A DNA stretch of 64,000 nucleotides from Lunularia cruciata (lineage: Eukaryota; Streptophyta; Marchantiopsida; Lunulariales; Lunulariaceae). Both the position numbers and the translations under genes were made by a program. Positions 11,600 to 23,002 of this stretch are shown here, one piece after another; the first letter of the stretch is position 1; each line of letters begins with the position of its first letter. The notes beneath the pieces were generated by a model. That model ran no database searches, was not told the origin of the DNA, and saw nothing but the letters and a program-made list of their open reading frames with translations. The DNA lies in assembly GCA_948567375.1 (NCBI GenBank), contig OX419759.1, positions 58,680,593 through 58,744,592 on the forward strand, written 5' to 3'.

Positions 11600-12670
11600 A
11601 CTCTAAAACAAGATTTCTTCCTTTAGATGGTACAAGGTCATCTTGCAGCATATGATAAGTAGTACAACACCTTCTTCTTCAAGGATGGCTTCTATCCTAT
11701 AAGGACTGAATCTATATTCCAGCCAAAGGTGATCTCCAACTTGTGCGCCTTCAAGAAGCCCATGATTTACCAATTGTTGGTCACATGGTTTGGACAAGAC
11801 CTTGGATACCCTCCAATACCAATAAAGGTGGCCCAACATGGCATGAGATATTTGGGAGTTTGTCCAATTGTGTGAGAGCTGCCAACACAACAAGGCCAAT
11901 AACCAAAACCGAATGGAATCCTTCAACCACTTCGCATTCCATCTACTCATTGGGAACATGTGAGCTTAGATCTCATCACATCCTTGCCCAAGAAAAATCA
12001 AGGTCACACACCAATTGTGATGTTTGTGGATAAGCTTAGTAAGCAAATCCATTTGGTACCAACCATTGATACTATGGATGCTCCAACCTTGGCGTAGATC
12101 TACTTCGAAAATGTATTCAAGCATCATGGGATGTCATTTTTACTTATCTCCAACTGTGATCCTTGCTTCATTTGAAAGTTTTGGCAAGCACTCTTCCAGA
12201 TACTCAACACCAAGCTTGCTTTGTCCACTACCTATCATCCTCAAACTGATGGATAAATTGAATATGCAAATTGCACCTTGGAGGATATGCTTTGTGCCTA
12301 CATTAATGTTCACCATACCAATTGGGATGAATGTATCGCACATGTGGAGTTTGTATATAATAATTCCAAATGGGCAAGCACCAGATTCTCTCATTTCTTC
12401 ACTTATTCTAGATTCCTTTCTTGCTTCTCCTCCATCTCATGTCACTCATACTTCAACCTTCTTGACCACCATATGCCAATCCCTCCAACAAGCAAATCTC
12501 ACCTCCTTGTTGCCCAAAATTGTCAAAAACAATATGCAAACCACCATCGTCATGATCTTACCTTTCAATTCTAGTAACCTACCCTTCCCACTCCAAGTCC
12601 ATAAACTTACTCCTAATTGGATAGGACACTTTGAGGTCACACAAATCATATCTCCTATTGCCTATTGACT
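11600..12670 (+). pseudogene. Decayed integrase of element A
   Basis: Integrase sequence similar to element B can be followed through shifting frames: a zinc-domain remnant near 11750-11900 and a core with NCTLEDML near 12260-12295, where the preceding residues carry a stop. The product would have joined element cDNA to the genome. It is not functional. Confidence 0.75.
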
Positions 12671-12800
12671 TGTCTTGCCTTGCCATATATGCATCCATCT
12701 TATCTTTCATATTTCCAAGTTGAAACTCTTTGTCCCTAATCCATCTTCTTTTTCCTATTGTGTCCAACCTCCTCTTCCTCCCATCCCTATCAACGATCAT

Positions 12801-12965
12801 GAGGAATATGAAGTTGATCAAATCCTTGCACTTCGCCACATTCAACAAGGCCGCCAACAACATACAGAGTACAAGGTCTTTTGGAAAGGGTATCCCTTTC
12901 ATGATCCCATGTGGAAACCTCTTTCTCATCTCCAAAGTGCACAAACAGCCATCGAGGAGTTTTAA
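12801..12965 (+). pseudogene. Chromodomain of element A
   Basis: The frame encodes EYEVDQILALRHIQ, then TEYKVFWKGYP and PMWKPLSHL, followed by a stop just before the 3' end of the internal region. This is the chromodomain found at the integrase C-terminus of plant chromoviruses, which directs insertion towards marked chromatin. The domain itself is intact in frame, although the rest of pol is dead. Confidence 0.9.
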
Positions 12966-13003
12966 GTTTCAATGGTGATGAGGACAAGGACGTCACCAAC
13001 TAG

Positions 13004-13016
13004 CGGTGGAGGAATA
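13004..13016 (+). other. Polypurine tract of element A
   Basis: GCGGTGGAGGAATA lies immediately upstream of the 3' LTR. Element B has the matching AGTGGGGGAATA at the same place. This is the presumed plus-strand priming site. Confidence 0.75.
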
Positions 13017-13442
13017 TGTAACAATATGGAGTTTAGAAACAAAGTTAGTTAGGGCTAAAAAGTAATGAATAGGCCAAATTAACCTAGAATATTCCAAAAG
13101 TATCTAAGAAGTTTCTTGGGAAACTTCTCGACTAACTTAGCTTGCACCCAAAGTAAGTAGCTTCTAGAAGAAAGTTTCTAGAAGCTTCCAACTAGCTTAG
13201 CTTGTAAGCCAAGTAGATGGCTTCTAGAAAGAAGCTTCTTGAGAAGCTTTTTGGCTAACTTGGCTTGCACTCCAAGAAAATGGCTCAAGGAAGCTTCTTG
13301 AGAAGCTTCTCAAGAGCCTTGTATGCTCCCTATAAATACCATAACCAAAGCTCATGCTAAACATATGGAATTTCCCTCTTTCAAGTGTCACAATGTGATC
13401 TTCCATTCTCCTATTTCTCTCCTTGGTCTTGGGTCTTTTACA
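13017..13442 (+). repeat. 3' LTR of element A
   Basis: 426 bp, beginning TGTAACAA and ending TTTTACA. It retains the TATA box TATAAATA at 13331-13338 and the GAA/TTC array upstream of it, including TTCTAGAAGCTTC at 13176-13188. Confidence 0.9.
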
Positions 13443-15855
13443 GATGGATTGTAGCCAATTACAAGAACCCTACCCAAAGAGCCATTGTAGAGGCAATTAT
13501 GAGACTCTTCAAACAAAACAAACAACATATTTAACCAATGGCTAGGTAGTGTTCTTTAGTTATATGCATGTTAGAGAGCTTGTAGTTGGGTCAAAATGTT
13601 TGGCAAGTAGTGCAAGCTGCTTGTCCTGCACAAAGATTTTGAAGACAAAGAAGGAGCTACTTACATTGCTCTTTTTGTAGTACACTACTATTGTGGATGA
13701 GCCTTCTCACCAGGGGAGAGAAGGAAGAGGTTCCCTACTCATTTTTCATCCTCTGCATTATTTTGAAGTGTGACCTAAAGGATCTACTTAGAACACCAAA
13801 TATTGACTGGAGGATGCAAAGTTTGCAAAGATAGGCCAATTTGTGACTATAGATGAAAGACTGGCATTGCCCAAGGCTCCAAAGAAGAAGAATTCCACCT
13901 CAAAGAAGAAACCTCTTCCTCTAGCCAAGAAGTTGAAGGAAAGTGCCTAGATTTTTGAAGTGTCCTCTTTGAAAGATGAAGTTGAGGACACTAAGGTTGA
14001 TGAAGATGAGGACAAGGAGGAGAAGGGGTCCTTCACTCTCCAAGGATCAACATCCACCTCAAGAGACAACAAAGAAGGAGAAAAACTTGGGAGGATCCTC
14101 AGTCTGCTCCCCAAGTGTAAGATCAGGACATGGAAGATGGCCATGCAGATGAACATGAACATGTGGTGAAAGAAGTGGTAGTGCTTGAGCATGCACCTTT
14201 GAGTCTAGAAGTTCAACAAGAAGAAGCTATAGTAGGAGTATAAGATTGGACCAAGTGCTTGAAGGACCATGAACTTTGGCTGAGAGAAGAAGTAGAGACC
14301 GGTGATCCCACAAAGGAAGAAAATTGCATCACCATCAATGCCAAAGAAGAGGGGGAGGTTGACATTGCAAAGATTTCCTAAGAATGCATGTAGATCAAAG
14401 TGCAGGAGGCACAAACAACATCCAAGTGAATGTAGGTGCAAGATGGCTTAAATTTCATCATCCACTTAGTGAGCCTTGCACTACAAGTAATGGAGGTGTT
14501 ATTGCTTCAATACCAAGCTGAGTGCCCTAATGTGTTGGACTACACAATGTTGATCAAGGCTATGCATGAGCAGATTTACACTCAAAGGCCATAGAGGAGT
14601 TGGTGAACGATGACACACAAAGGCCAAAGATTTGTACAAGACAAAGGCTTCAAGGTGAGTGCCTTGGTGTAGGAGAACCATAAATTGAAGAAGAGAAGTG
14701 CTATTGCTAAGAACAAACATGATCATCAAGCATCCAAGACCAAGAGGTTCAAAGGAGATTGTAAGGCACTCCGCCTCTAGTTTGATCAGTTTAAGAAGAC
14801 CAACTTTGCAGCAAGTGCCAAGAGGTAGACAGCACTTGGAGTGCCCTATAGGATAAGCATGACAAGTAGTAACATTGGAGCTGTAGATACAAGAGTGCCA
14901 GAAGGAAGTTACAGCTCAATGGGAACGTCTCTCCAAGAAGGAAGAGGACGAAAGGATCATTCATGTGGAAAGTCTCCAAGAGTTGGAAAAATAGAAGCCC
15001 AAATGAGGTAGGCACTCAAAGTAAAGAAAAGAATATCAATTGAAGGCACTATACCAATAAGATGTAATCCAGGCCTTGTTCATGGAGATGCTAAAGGAAA
15101 AAGGAGTAGTGCGGTACTTGAGGACTAAATGCCACAAATTGAAGATGTAGGTCCAGCGCTTGTAGAATCAGGCCTATGAGGAGGAATGCATGAACAATAT
15201 GTCCTTGGACTTGAAGGAGCATTTGGATAAGAAGTTCAATGAAGTATGCCAGACCTTCTTGCTAGAGATAGAGATAGCTAGGTATCAAGCCCTAACAGAC
15301 CAACCCATTATGTATGTAAGGGGCAAATGAAGTCCTTCACCATGGGTAGTTCCAGTCCAAGGCACTCCCTTGAAAGGAAGTCCCTCAATAAGACATGCAC
15401 TCTTTAGTAAGGATTGGTACTCAGAGTTGTACAATAGTTGAGCACTCTAAATAGGTTAGTTGTGCCTACGCTTAGCATTACATGTATTTTAGAGGAGTGC
15501 CCTCCAAGTTAAGTGGCACTCAGAGTTGTATAGAGTTGAGGAAAAGTGCACTCTGAATGGTGATGCACTTGGAGTTGTCTATACTAGAAGAGGAGGGCCC
15601 TTAGGTTTGTATAGGAACTTGGGGTTGTACACTAAAAGTAGGTGAGATGGGGTCTGATATCTCCACTGACACATGTAGAAGCCTAATCATTTTGCAAATG
15701 ATTAAAATAAGATAGGATTAAGAGAGTAAAATCAGTGATGGACCGTTTAAAACCAGGTTTTTCAAGATTCACTCGGGGTTCTGATCCCTTCGGATTGGAT
15801 CCAGACTTGCATACAAGGCCAAGTGCTTATGTTTTTAATTTGTGTGTTATGAAAA
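13443..15855 (+). other. Interior of outer element, right of element A
   Basis: Broken plus-strand frames continue across this region, with a Lys/Glu/Asp-rich stretch near 13860-14130 (for example KKKNSTSKKKPLPLAKK and DEDEDKEEK). The composition suggests a once-coding, coiled or acidic protein of the outer element. No transposase or known domain was recognised. Confidence 0.45.
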
Positions 15856-16475
15856 CTTTGATTACAAGTAAAAGTACTCTTACCTCTTTGCAAGTTCTAT
15901 GTCTTACTTTTGCATGCTGTCTTAATGTCTAAGCAAGCGCAGAGGTGAGGAATTTCGCAATAAGTCTTCAATGCTTAGTGCCAACCAAGTACTTGCTCTT
16001 GATCAAGGTGTGCATTGAAGGATTCAAAGGACTGAACTTGTGCAAAGAGTGGATTGGGAAGCTCACCAAGCAAGCAATAACACCGAATCAAAAAGTTTAG
16101 ACATGAAGTAGCAAGAAGTTAGTCTTGCAAGTTGTGCCTTGTCAGAAGGGTATAACACATTTGCAAGCACTGCATCTTTGGAATGGAATGGCACCCGGAG
16201 TTGGATGAAGCATGATCTTTAGGAGCAATCCCAACTAGATTTTAGAGTGAAATTGATTACTTTTTGATTATCTCTTTTGCTGCAGTGTGCAGAGGGTGAT
16301 ACTACCCTCTTCTAGGAGTGGTTTCTTCCCAAGAGGTTAAACAAGAGACAATAACAAACCAAGATTTGGTGACAAGTGAGTGTTTCACTTCACTTTTTCA
16401 TTTCCAAATAGTACTCTCATTGGAACAAATTGTTCTTCTTGACTATACTATAAGTATGTCAACAAAGTGTGTCAC
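15856..16475 (-). repeat. Right inverted end of the outer element
   Basis: Reverse complement of the left end (5890-6555) with many shared blocks, although both copies have drifted (roughly 75 percent by eye). A degraded duplicate of the outermost part lies at 16558-16620 in the same orientation as this end. Confidence 0.8.
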
Positions 16476-16557
16476 AATGGGTGGCACAATATGTGATAAA
16501 AAAAATTGTGACATTGTGACACTTTCTCTTCTATTCTAGTCATTTCACCTCCCCGAG

Positions 16558-16620
16558 GAACAACATGTTCTTAATGATAATACTACTATTAGTATGTTAA
16601 CATTGGGTTGTCACAAGAAT
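16558..16620 (-). repeat. Second degraded copy of the element terminus
   Basis: The sequence GAACAACATGTTCTT...TAGTATGTTAACA...TGTCACAAGA parallels 16427-16480 (GAACAAATTGTTCTT...AAGTATGTCAACA...GTCACAAT). It indicates a local duplication of the element end. Confidence 0.5.
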
Positions 16621-16829
16621 CTCAAATCTCACTCTACTCCCCAAGAATCTTCTCCAAGTTAATTGTAAAAAGAATCAATAGTTCTTTATTAGGAAATCTA
16701 TAAATAATAAGGTCTTCTCTTCATCATAAGTTCAAGATAGCATATGTGCATTAGTATACTTTTCCTTGGCTAATCATAGACTATATAATTATACTATAAT
16801 AAGAGTTTCTTTTTGAACGATCTTCCTTA

Positions 16830-17160
16830 TTGCATTTTGCTTATTGAACATATATTTCAAAGTCTTGTGATCAATGACAATGATGAACTTCCTCTTACTA
16901 AATAATGCCTAAACTTCATGAAGGTAAAATTTATCAATAGACTCTCTCTCTAAAATAGATTTCTTCTCTACAGTAAGCATTAATATACATGTATAAGCTA
17001 TGGGATGATTATACCTTGCATGTCAATTTGGCTAAAGTGTATCCAATTGCTATATTGGATGTATTTGTACAAATGATGAAAAAAAATTTACAATCAAAGT
17101 GAGCTCAAGTAGACATAACAATAAGAGTCTTCTTCAACTTCTCAAAGACTACTAAAGTTA
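16830..17160 (-). pseudogene. Decayed Ty3/gypsy RNase H fragment
   Basis: Read on the minus strand, the frames give VVFEKLKKTL, then a corrupted C-N-TSNIAIGYTLAKL block, then a shifted HYLV and DHKTLKYMFNKQ. These are the order and motifs of Ty3-type RNase H. It is heavily mutated and unrelated in detail to elements A and B. It may be the downstream part of the same old element whose reverse transcriptase survives at 26720-27300. Confidence 0.6.
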
Positions 17161-20100
17161 CTTTATTTTACATATGAGTGCATAATTTATTGTTTTGCAT
17201 ATAAAGATCAACTAAGAATTTTATGTGAGAAATAGAAAAAGAAGCTCTAATAATAGATTAATATTCATAGAATATTATAAATTTAATAAATGATTTAGAA
17301 AAGAGTAACTCTAATATCATCTCCATCTTCTCTAACTAGTAAGACCCAAGTATACACTAAAATTATTATATATTTTGGTGATTTTGAGTTTTTAAAAATG
17401 ATTAAGTTTACTAATAACTAAGGTCAAGTTTCTTTACCTAACATAATATAAAGAAAATTGTTTAATAATAATTGGTTGAATATAAAATATAATTTATGGG
17501 TAAATTTATATTAAATTACATTAAAGTATGATCTTATAAAGATGTACAGTCCCATGCAAAAATGGTAATATTCAAATAAAAGTATTTATATTTCTTCTTC
17601 ATTTACCAAGGATGTAGTTGAGTCAAACCAATACATCCACAATTAAAATAATCATGAATCTTCATTTTCTACAAAGAAATAAAAATTGAACAAAAACCAT
17701 GATAGATCAGAAAATAATGTATTTGTTAAAATTATTAAATATGATAATATTAGTTTCTAAATCAAATAAAAAGTTTTTAAGTGATAACATTTTTATTTCC
17801 ATCACTATCATCTAAGATAAATAATTTAGATATAAGATAATATAAGAAAATTATTAAAATTTCTATAAAATCTAAATTTTAAATTTTTTATAACTATATA
17901 TATTCACAAGATATATAATTAATATTATACATATGTTTCTTTATTATTAAATTTAATTTATTAAAAAATTATGAATATTTTCATAGCAGTATATTTTGAT
18001 AAAATGATAATAATTTCATAGAAGTATCAAATATATAGATATATACATATATCTTGCTCATTACAAATTTGTTATAAATATAGACATATAGTTGATATAC
18101 ATTTTAAAATCATGTTCTTTTTATTTTTATTTGTAGCACTAAATATACGTGTATCACACTAAAAAAGGAAAGAATCTTTTAATTTCTAGTAGAAGTCATT
18201 GGATATATCAATTAATAAAAAGGAAGATTTATTAGAAATTATCAGCACTGCATATTCTTAGAGTAACTCAAATTGATTATTTTATGAGATTGAAGGTTAA
18301 TTAAGTACTAAAAAATTAAAATGTTGATTAGTTCTTACAAAGGACTGTAATATATTTATCTAATAATAATAATTTAATATTATTAAATTATTTGTAGTCA
18401 TATTATTTTTAAAATAAGTACATTCTATTATAAGATGTGACTTTATTTTAAGTTTATTTCACTTTTAATTTATTGTTTCACTTATGAAGTAAAACTATTT
18501 CACCTCTATAGTTTTTATTAGATAAAATTAAGGCTTAAGATGAAGATTGAAGCATAATTATGTTTAGTCTCATTTGTATTTGAATAAAATACTACTACTT
18601 TATGGATTTGAGTTAAATGAGCATATTAATTCTTTTTATATAAGTGTATACTCCATAAAGTAACTAGTTATAAAATATAGCTACTTCAAAATATAGAATA
18701 AAAAAAACTACTTGTTAAAGCATATGAGGAGATTATCTCTCATTCAAAATGAATTTTTGATTGTTTGTAAGGCAATGTGCCATGAATTAAGAAGATGTAG
18801 AATCAAAAATCTTGATATTTCTCCAAATTTAAAACCCAAAAATCCAAAATGTTATTCACTAGAAAACACAATGAGTAACAATTCTAAAAAGAAATTATGA
18901 CTAACACTTTCTCATCCGTTACTTATGTACTTCTGAATTTTTATATCCAAAAGTGATTTTTTATTAAATAAAAAATCTACTAGACAAACATGCCTTATAT
19001 AATAAAAATTCATACAATTTAAAATCATTGGGATAACGCATATAAGAGTATGGTGTTATCATGATTTCTTTTAGTATATGGAAAATTTTGACCACAAAGG
19101 CTTATGGATTAAAGAGTTTTAACATTCTTTCTCAAAGCTACTTGTTTGAAACTAATAAAAGAAATACAAAAAATCCAAAATAGTATTCCTCACTCTTCAA
19201 ATTATTCTAAATAAATATAATTTCTATATTGGCTATGACTAGCTCTAGCTAATGATAGCTAATTTTGAAGTTAGGTTTAACTTTACAAAACACTATCTTT
19301 TTATAACTCAAAGTACAAACTAATACTCCAATTTGCCATACATGCACCAATGAGTGTTATGTTTACCTTTACACTCCTTGTAGTGAAAGTACCCCTTTCT
19401 TTCTACGATAGGACTTCAACTTATTATAGTTGATCTTGTTATTGTTTCTTCCTTCCACCTCTTTGAGATCATAAACCTAAGTGTCAAACATCTACTCCAC
19501 GTAGTGGAGTAGATGTATGACAAAATACAATCCAATCCACAGTACAATACAAAAACATTTTTTGTACATCTTGAATCAAACCGAATCAAACAACTTTACC
19601 AATAACCTTCCTCAAGGGACTTTGTCTTCTTCATACTTTACCTTTTTCAGAGTTCTTCTTTTGCTTCATTTGGTGTTACTCCACTTAAACCATAGTAATT
19701 GGTCTTGCTTACTCTGATTCCATGAGTTCATTTTTCTTGGACTTCTCAATATTACTCCTTGTACCTTCCTTGATTTCACATGAATGCTTTGGAAAGTAGA
19801 AAAATCAAAGTGAATAAGTGAACTTGATTATCTAGAATGAAGAACATACACTAAAAGGTATTTATAATCTATTTGTAATCCAATAAAACAATATGAATTC
19901 TCTTGTATCAATTATGTTTAGCTCTCTTTATTTTTTTATGCACTGCAAACATCATATATAAGGTTTGGTCTGTTCTCTTTACATAGAAATTTGAATCTAG
20001 CTTATAGGATGGAATCACTCTATGTATGATAAAATAAATTTTGTTCGGTGATTGTAGTAATGCTACTTCTAAACTCTTTTTTATATATAAAACAACTCCT

Positions 20101-20617
20101 AAAGGTAACCAAATCTAGTAATCATGCATTTTAACAGAAATCTACAACTTTATCTGTATTCTTATGTCTCAATTTTCTTTAGTGTTTTATTAAGAAGACC
20201 AAAAAATTCAATTCACCACTTTTCAAATGACAATAGCAATGGAACTGATCTAAAAGGAGAGATAGAGGTGGATATCCTAAGCTTTACAAACATTACAAGT
20301 TTTGTAATAATCACGATATTTCATGAAAATTCCTTTAATATTATCATACATCTTGAATCATGAAAGTGTCATATGATTTCTATATACCAAGCCATCATAA
20401 AATTCCTTCATGGGTTGGATAGCCTACTCCTTGAACAGTGCTCTTCAAAGACCTTTTGATCCTTGGTGAAAAATGATATCTTCTATTATGTACAAGATCT
20501 ATATCTTGTTGCAAAGGAATTCTTTTCCCTTGCTTGCATCAAATCTAGATAATTATCTCTTATAAATAAGTATATAGTCCCTTTGTATTCCATTAGAGTG
20601 TACAAAGTGACCAAAAT
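17161..20617. other. AT-rich DNA without recognised genes
   Basis: Strongly AT-rich sequence with many homopolymer runs and no frame longer than about 80 codons that resembles a protein. It is probably very old decayed repeat DNA. I see no RNA gene here. Confidence 0.5.
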
Positions 20618-21043
20618 TGTAAAAGACCGAGACCGAGGAGAGAAATAGGAGAATGGAAACTCGCATTGGGACACTTGAATGTGGGAAAACTCTGAATGCC
20701 TAGTATGAGTTTTAGCTTTGGTATTTATAGGTAGCATACAAGGCCCTTGAGAAGCTTCTCAAGAAGCTTCCTTGAGCCACTTTCTTAGAGTGCAAGCCAA
20801 GTTAACTAGGAAGCTTTTCAAGAAGCTTCCTTCTAGAAGCCGCTTACTTGGCGTGCAAGCTAAGCTAGTTGGAAGCTTCTTGAAGCTTCTTTCTAGAAAC
20901 AACTTACTTGAGGTGCAAGGTAAGCTAGCTGTGAAGCTTCCCAAGAAGCTTCCTAGATACTTCTGGAATATTCTAGGCTAATTTGTCTTATTTACTATGT
21001 CATTAGCCCTACTAAATTTACCGCTAAACTCTATATTGTTACA
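20618..21043 (-). repeat. 3' LTR of element B
   Basis: 426 bp; on the element strand it begins TGTAACAATATAG and ends CTTTTACA. It contains the TATA box (20722-20729 reads TATTTATA) and a perfect four-unit GAAGCTTCTTGAAGCTTC at 20872-20889 within a wider GAA/TTC array. It differs from the 5' LTR by roughly 10 percent by eye, mostly transitions. Confidence 0.92.
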
Positions 21044-21058
21044 TATTCCCCCACTGCT
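21044..21058 (-). other. Polypurine tract of element B
   Basis: On the element strand AGTGGGGGAATA lies immediately before the 3' LTR, matching the site in element A. Confidence 0.7.
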
Positions 21059-21084
21059 AGTTGGTGACGTCTTCATTGCCAGTG

Positions 21085-21280
21085 AAGCTTCGAAATCTTG
21101 GATGGTTGTCTATGCATTTTGGAGGTGAGAAAGAGGTTCCCATGCGGTATCATGAAGGGGATACTCTTTCCAAAGGACCTTGTACTCCGTATGTTATCGA
21201 CGGCCTCGTTGAATATGGCGCTGCGTAAGGATACGATCAACTTTGTACTCCTCATGATCATTGATAAGTACTGGAGGAGG
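21085..21280 (-). pseudogene. Chromodomain region of element B
   Basis: On the minus strand the frame reads DHEEYKVDRILTQRHIQ and continues, after a frameshift, into RSFGKSIPFMIPHGN-type sequence. This corresponds to TEYKVFWKGYP of element A in a shifted frame. It is a chromodomain at the integrase end, broken once. Confidence 0.75.
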
Positions 21281-21464
21281 AGGAGGTTGGACTCGAGAGG
21301 AAAAGGAAGAGGGGTTAGGAACCAAGAGTTTCAACTTGGAAATATGAAAGACATGATGGATACGCATATGACAAGGCAAGGCAAGTCGATAAGCAACATG
21401 AGAGACAATTTGGGTGACATCAAAGGGTCCTATCCAATTAGGGGCAAGTTTATAAACTTGGGTA

Positions 21465-22330
21465 TCAAGGGAGGTTACTAGAGGATAACATGACTTTATC
21501 ACCAACTTCAAAGGTGAGATCATGATGATGGTGGTCCGTATATTGTTTTTGATGATTCTGAGCAACAAGGAGGTGAGATTTAGCTTGTTGGAGAGATTGG
21601 GATATAGTGGTCAAGAATGTTGAAGTACAAGGAACTTGAGATGGAGGGGGAGCAAGGAGAGAATCTGGAACGAGTGGATCTTGACCAAAATTGAGAGAGA
21701 AAGGAGAAAATCTGGTGCTTGTTTGTTTGGAATTGTTGTAGGTAAATTCTACAACTGCAAGACATTCATCCCAATTGGTATGGTAGACATTGACGAAGGC
21801 ATTCAACATATCCTCCAATGTACAATTTGCATGTTTGGTTTGTCCATCAGTTTGAGGATGATAGGCCATGGACAAAGCAATCTTGGTGCCAAGTAGATGG
21901 AAGTATGCTTGCCAAAACTTCTCAGTAAATCAAGGATTACGATCGGAGATGAGGACATGTGGCATCCCATGATGCTTGAAGACATTGTCAAAGTAGATGT
22001 GTGCTAAGGTTGGAGCATCCATAGTATCAAAGGTTGGTGCCAAGTGGGTTTGCTTATTAAGCTTATCCACAAACACCATGATTGTTATGTGTCCTTACTT
22101 TGTCTTGGGTAAGGATGTGATGAGATCCAAGCTCACATGCTTCCATCAAGTGGATGGAATGGAAAGTGGTTGAAGGAGTCCACTAGGCTTTTGGTTGCTG
22201 GCCTTGTTGCAATGGCATCTCTCACACCATCGGACAAATTCTTGAACATCTCATGTCATGTTGGGCCACCACCATTGGTATTGGAGGGTAGCCAAGGTCT
22301 TGTCTACACCCATGTGACCAGCTATGGGTA
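21465..22330 (-). pseudogene. Integrase region of element B
   Basis: The zinc-binding part is visible near 22190-22330 (HDLPIAGHMGVDKTL and later CERCHCNKA). The core follows with VSLDLITSLPK, ISDRNP, and AYHPQTDGQTKHANCTLEDML near 21800-21880. The residue normally Glu in the QTE motif, the third catalytic acid, is Lys here. Stops interrupt the frame at several sites, including one in the NP-FT block. It is inactive. Confidence 0.85.
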
Positions 22331-22599
22331 AATCATGAGCTTCTTGAAGGCGCACAAGTTGAAGATCACCTTTGGCTGGAACATAGATCCGGTTCTCATG
22401 GAATAGAAGGCACTCCTTGATAGAGAAGGTGTTGTACTCCTTGTTGCATGTTGTAAGTGACCATGTACCATTTGGAAGAAGGGATCTTGTTGTAGAGCTG
22501 ACTGAAACTCATTTTGGACCTTGGAGTCAATTGACACCATCGTAATTGCCGATGTGATGAGAGGAAGAGGCTTCAAATCAGGTCTTTGTGATAAAGCAT

Positions 22600-22999
22600 T
22601 AAGGATGATGTGGAATCGACCTGGTTTGTACTCAAGTTTGATGTCAAAAAATTGGAGTTGTTCCTCCCATCTATGATGTCGACTCTTCATGTGTTCCAAG
22701 TGCAAGCTCTACAACAATGGTTTGTGATCAATTTGCATGATCACTTGTTTTCTCAAGAGGAAATGCCTCCATACCTTGGTGGCATATACCATTGCAAGCT
22801 GTTCTTGATCTCGAGCAGAGTAGTTTCTTTCAGCTGTATTGGGTCGGTGAGACACAAAGGCAATAGGATGTAGTCCATCTAGGAATTCATGTTGCAACAC
22901 GGCTCTAATTGCAAAGTTAGAAGCATCAAAATCAACCACACAAGGTAGCTGAGGATCATATGGTTGAAGAATGGGCCTTGAAAAGACCATATGTTTCAA
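22600..22999 (-). pseudogene. RNase H region of element B
   Basis: The frame includes VVDFDASNFAIRAVLQHE, AFVSHRPNTAERNYSARDQE and QIDHKPLL. This is followed by a TAG stop where CAG would be expected, then SLHLEHMKSRHHRWEEQLQ. These are standard Ty3 RNase H blocks. A second TAG separates it from the reverse transcriptase just upstream. Confidence 0.88.
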
Positions 23000-23002
23000 A
23001 TT

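Larger units (their letters stand above)
7841..13442 (+). mobile_element. Ty3/gypsy chromovirus A, degenerate, plus strand
   Basis: A complete but dead LTR retrotransposon of 5.6 kb. It has matching LTRs (7841-8267 and 13017-13442), a primer-binding site complementary to initiator tRNA-Met, remnants of gag, protease, reverse transcriptase, RNase H and integrase in Ty3 order, a C-terminal chromodomain and a purine-rich tract before the 3' LTR. Many stops and frameshifts interrupt the coding region. Flanking pentamers GATAA and GATGG may be a decayed target duplication. Element B on the other strand belongs to the same family. Confidence 0.92.
5890..16475. mobile_element. Large decayed element with long inverted ends
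   Basis: The two ends (about 5890-6555 and 15856-16475) are inverted copies of each other over roughly 650 bp. Without the later LTR insertion (7841-13442) the element is about 5 kb. No transposase was recognised in the interior. Long TIRs recall Mutator-like or foldback elements, but the class is unproven. No clean target-site duplication was found. Confidence 0.6.

Noticed and set aside
20772-20981. Open frames inside the LTR arrays (for example 20772-20981 and 20759-20944)
   Set aside because: They arise from the GAAGCTTC repeat pattern read in both directions.
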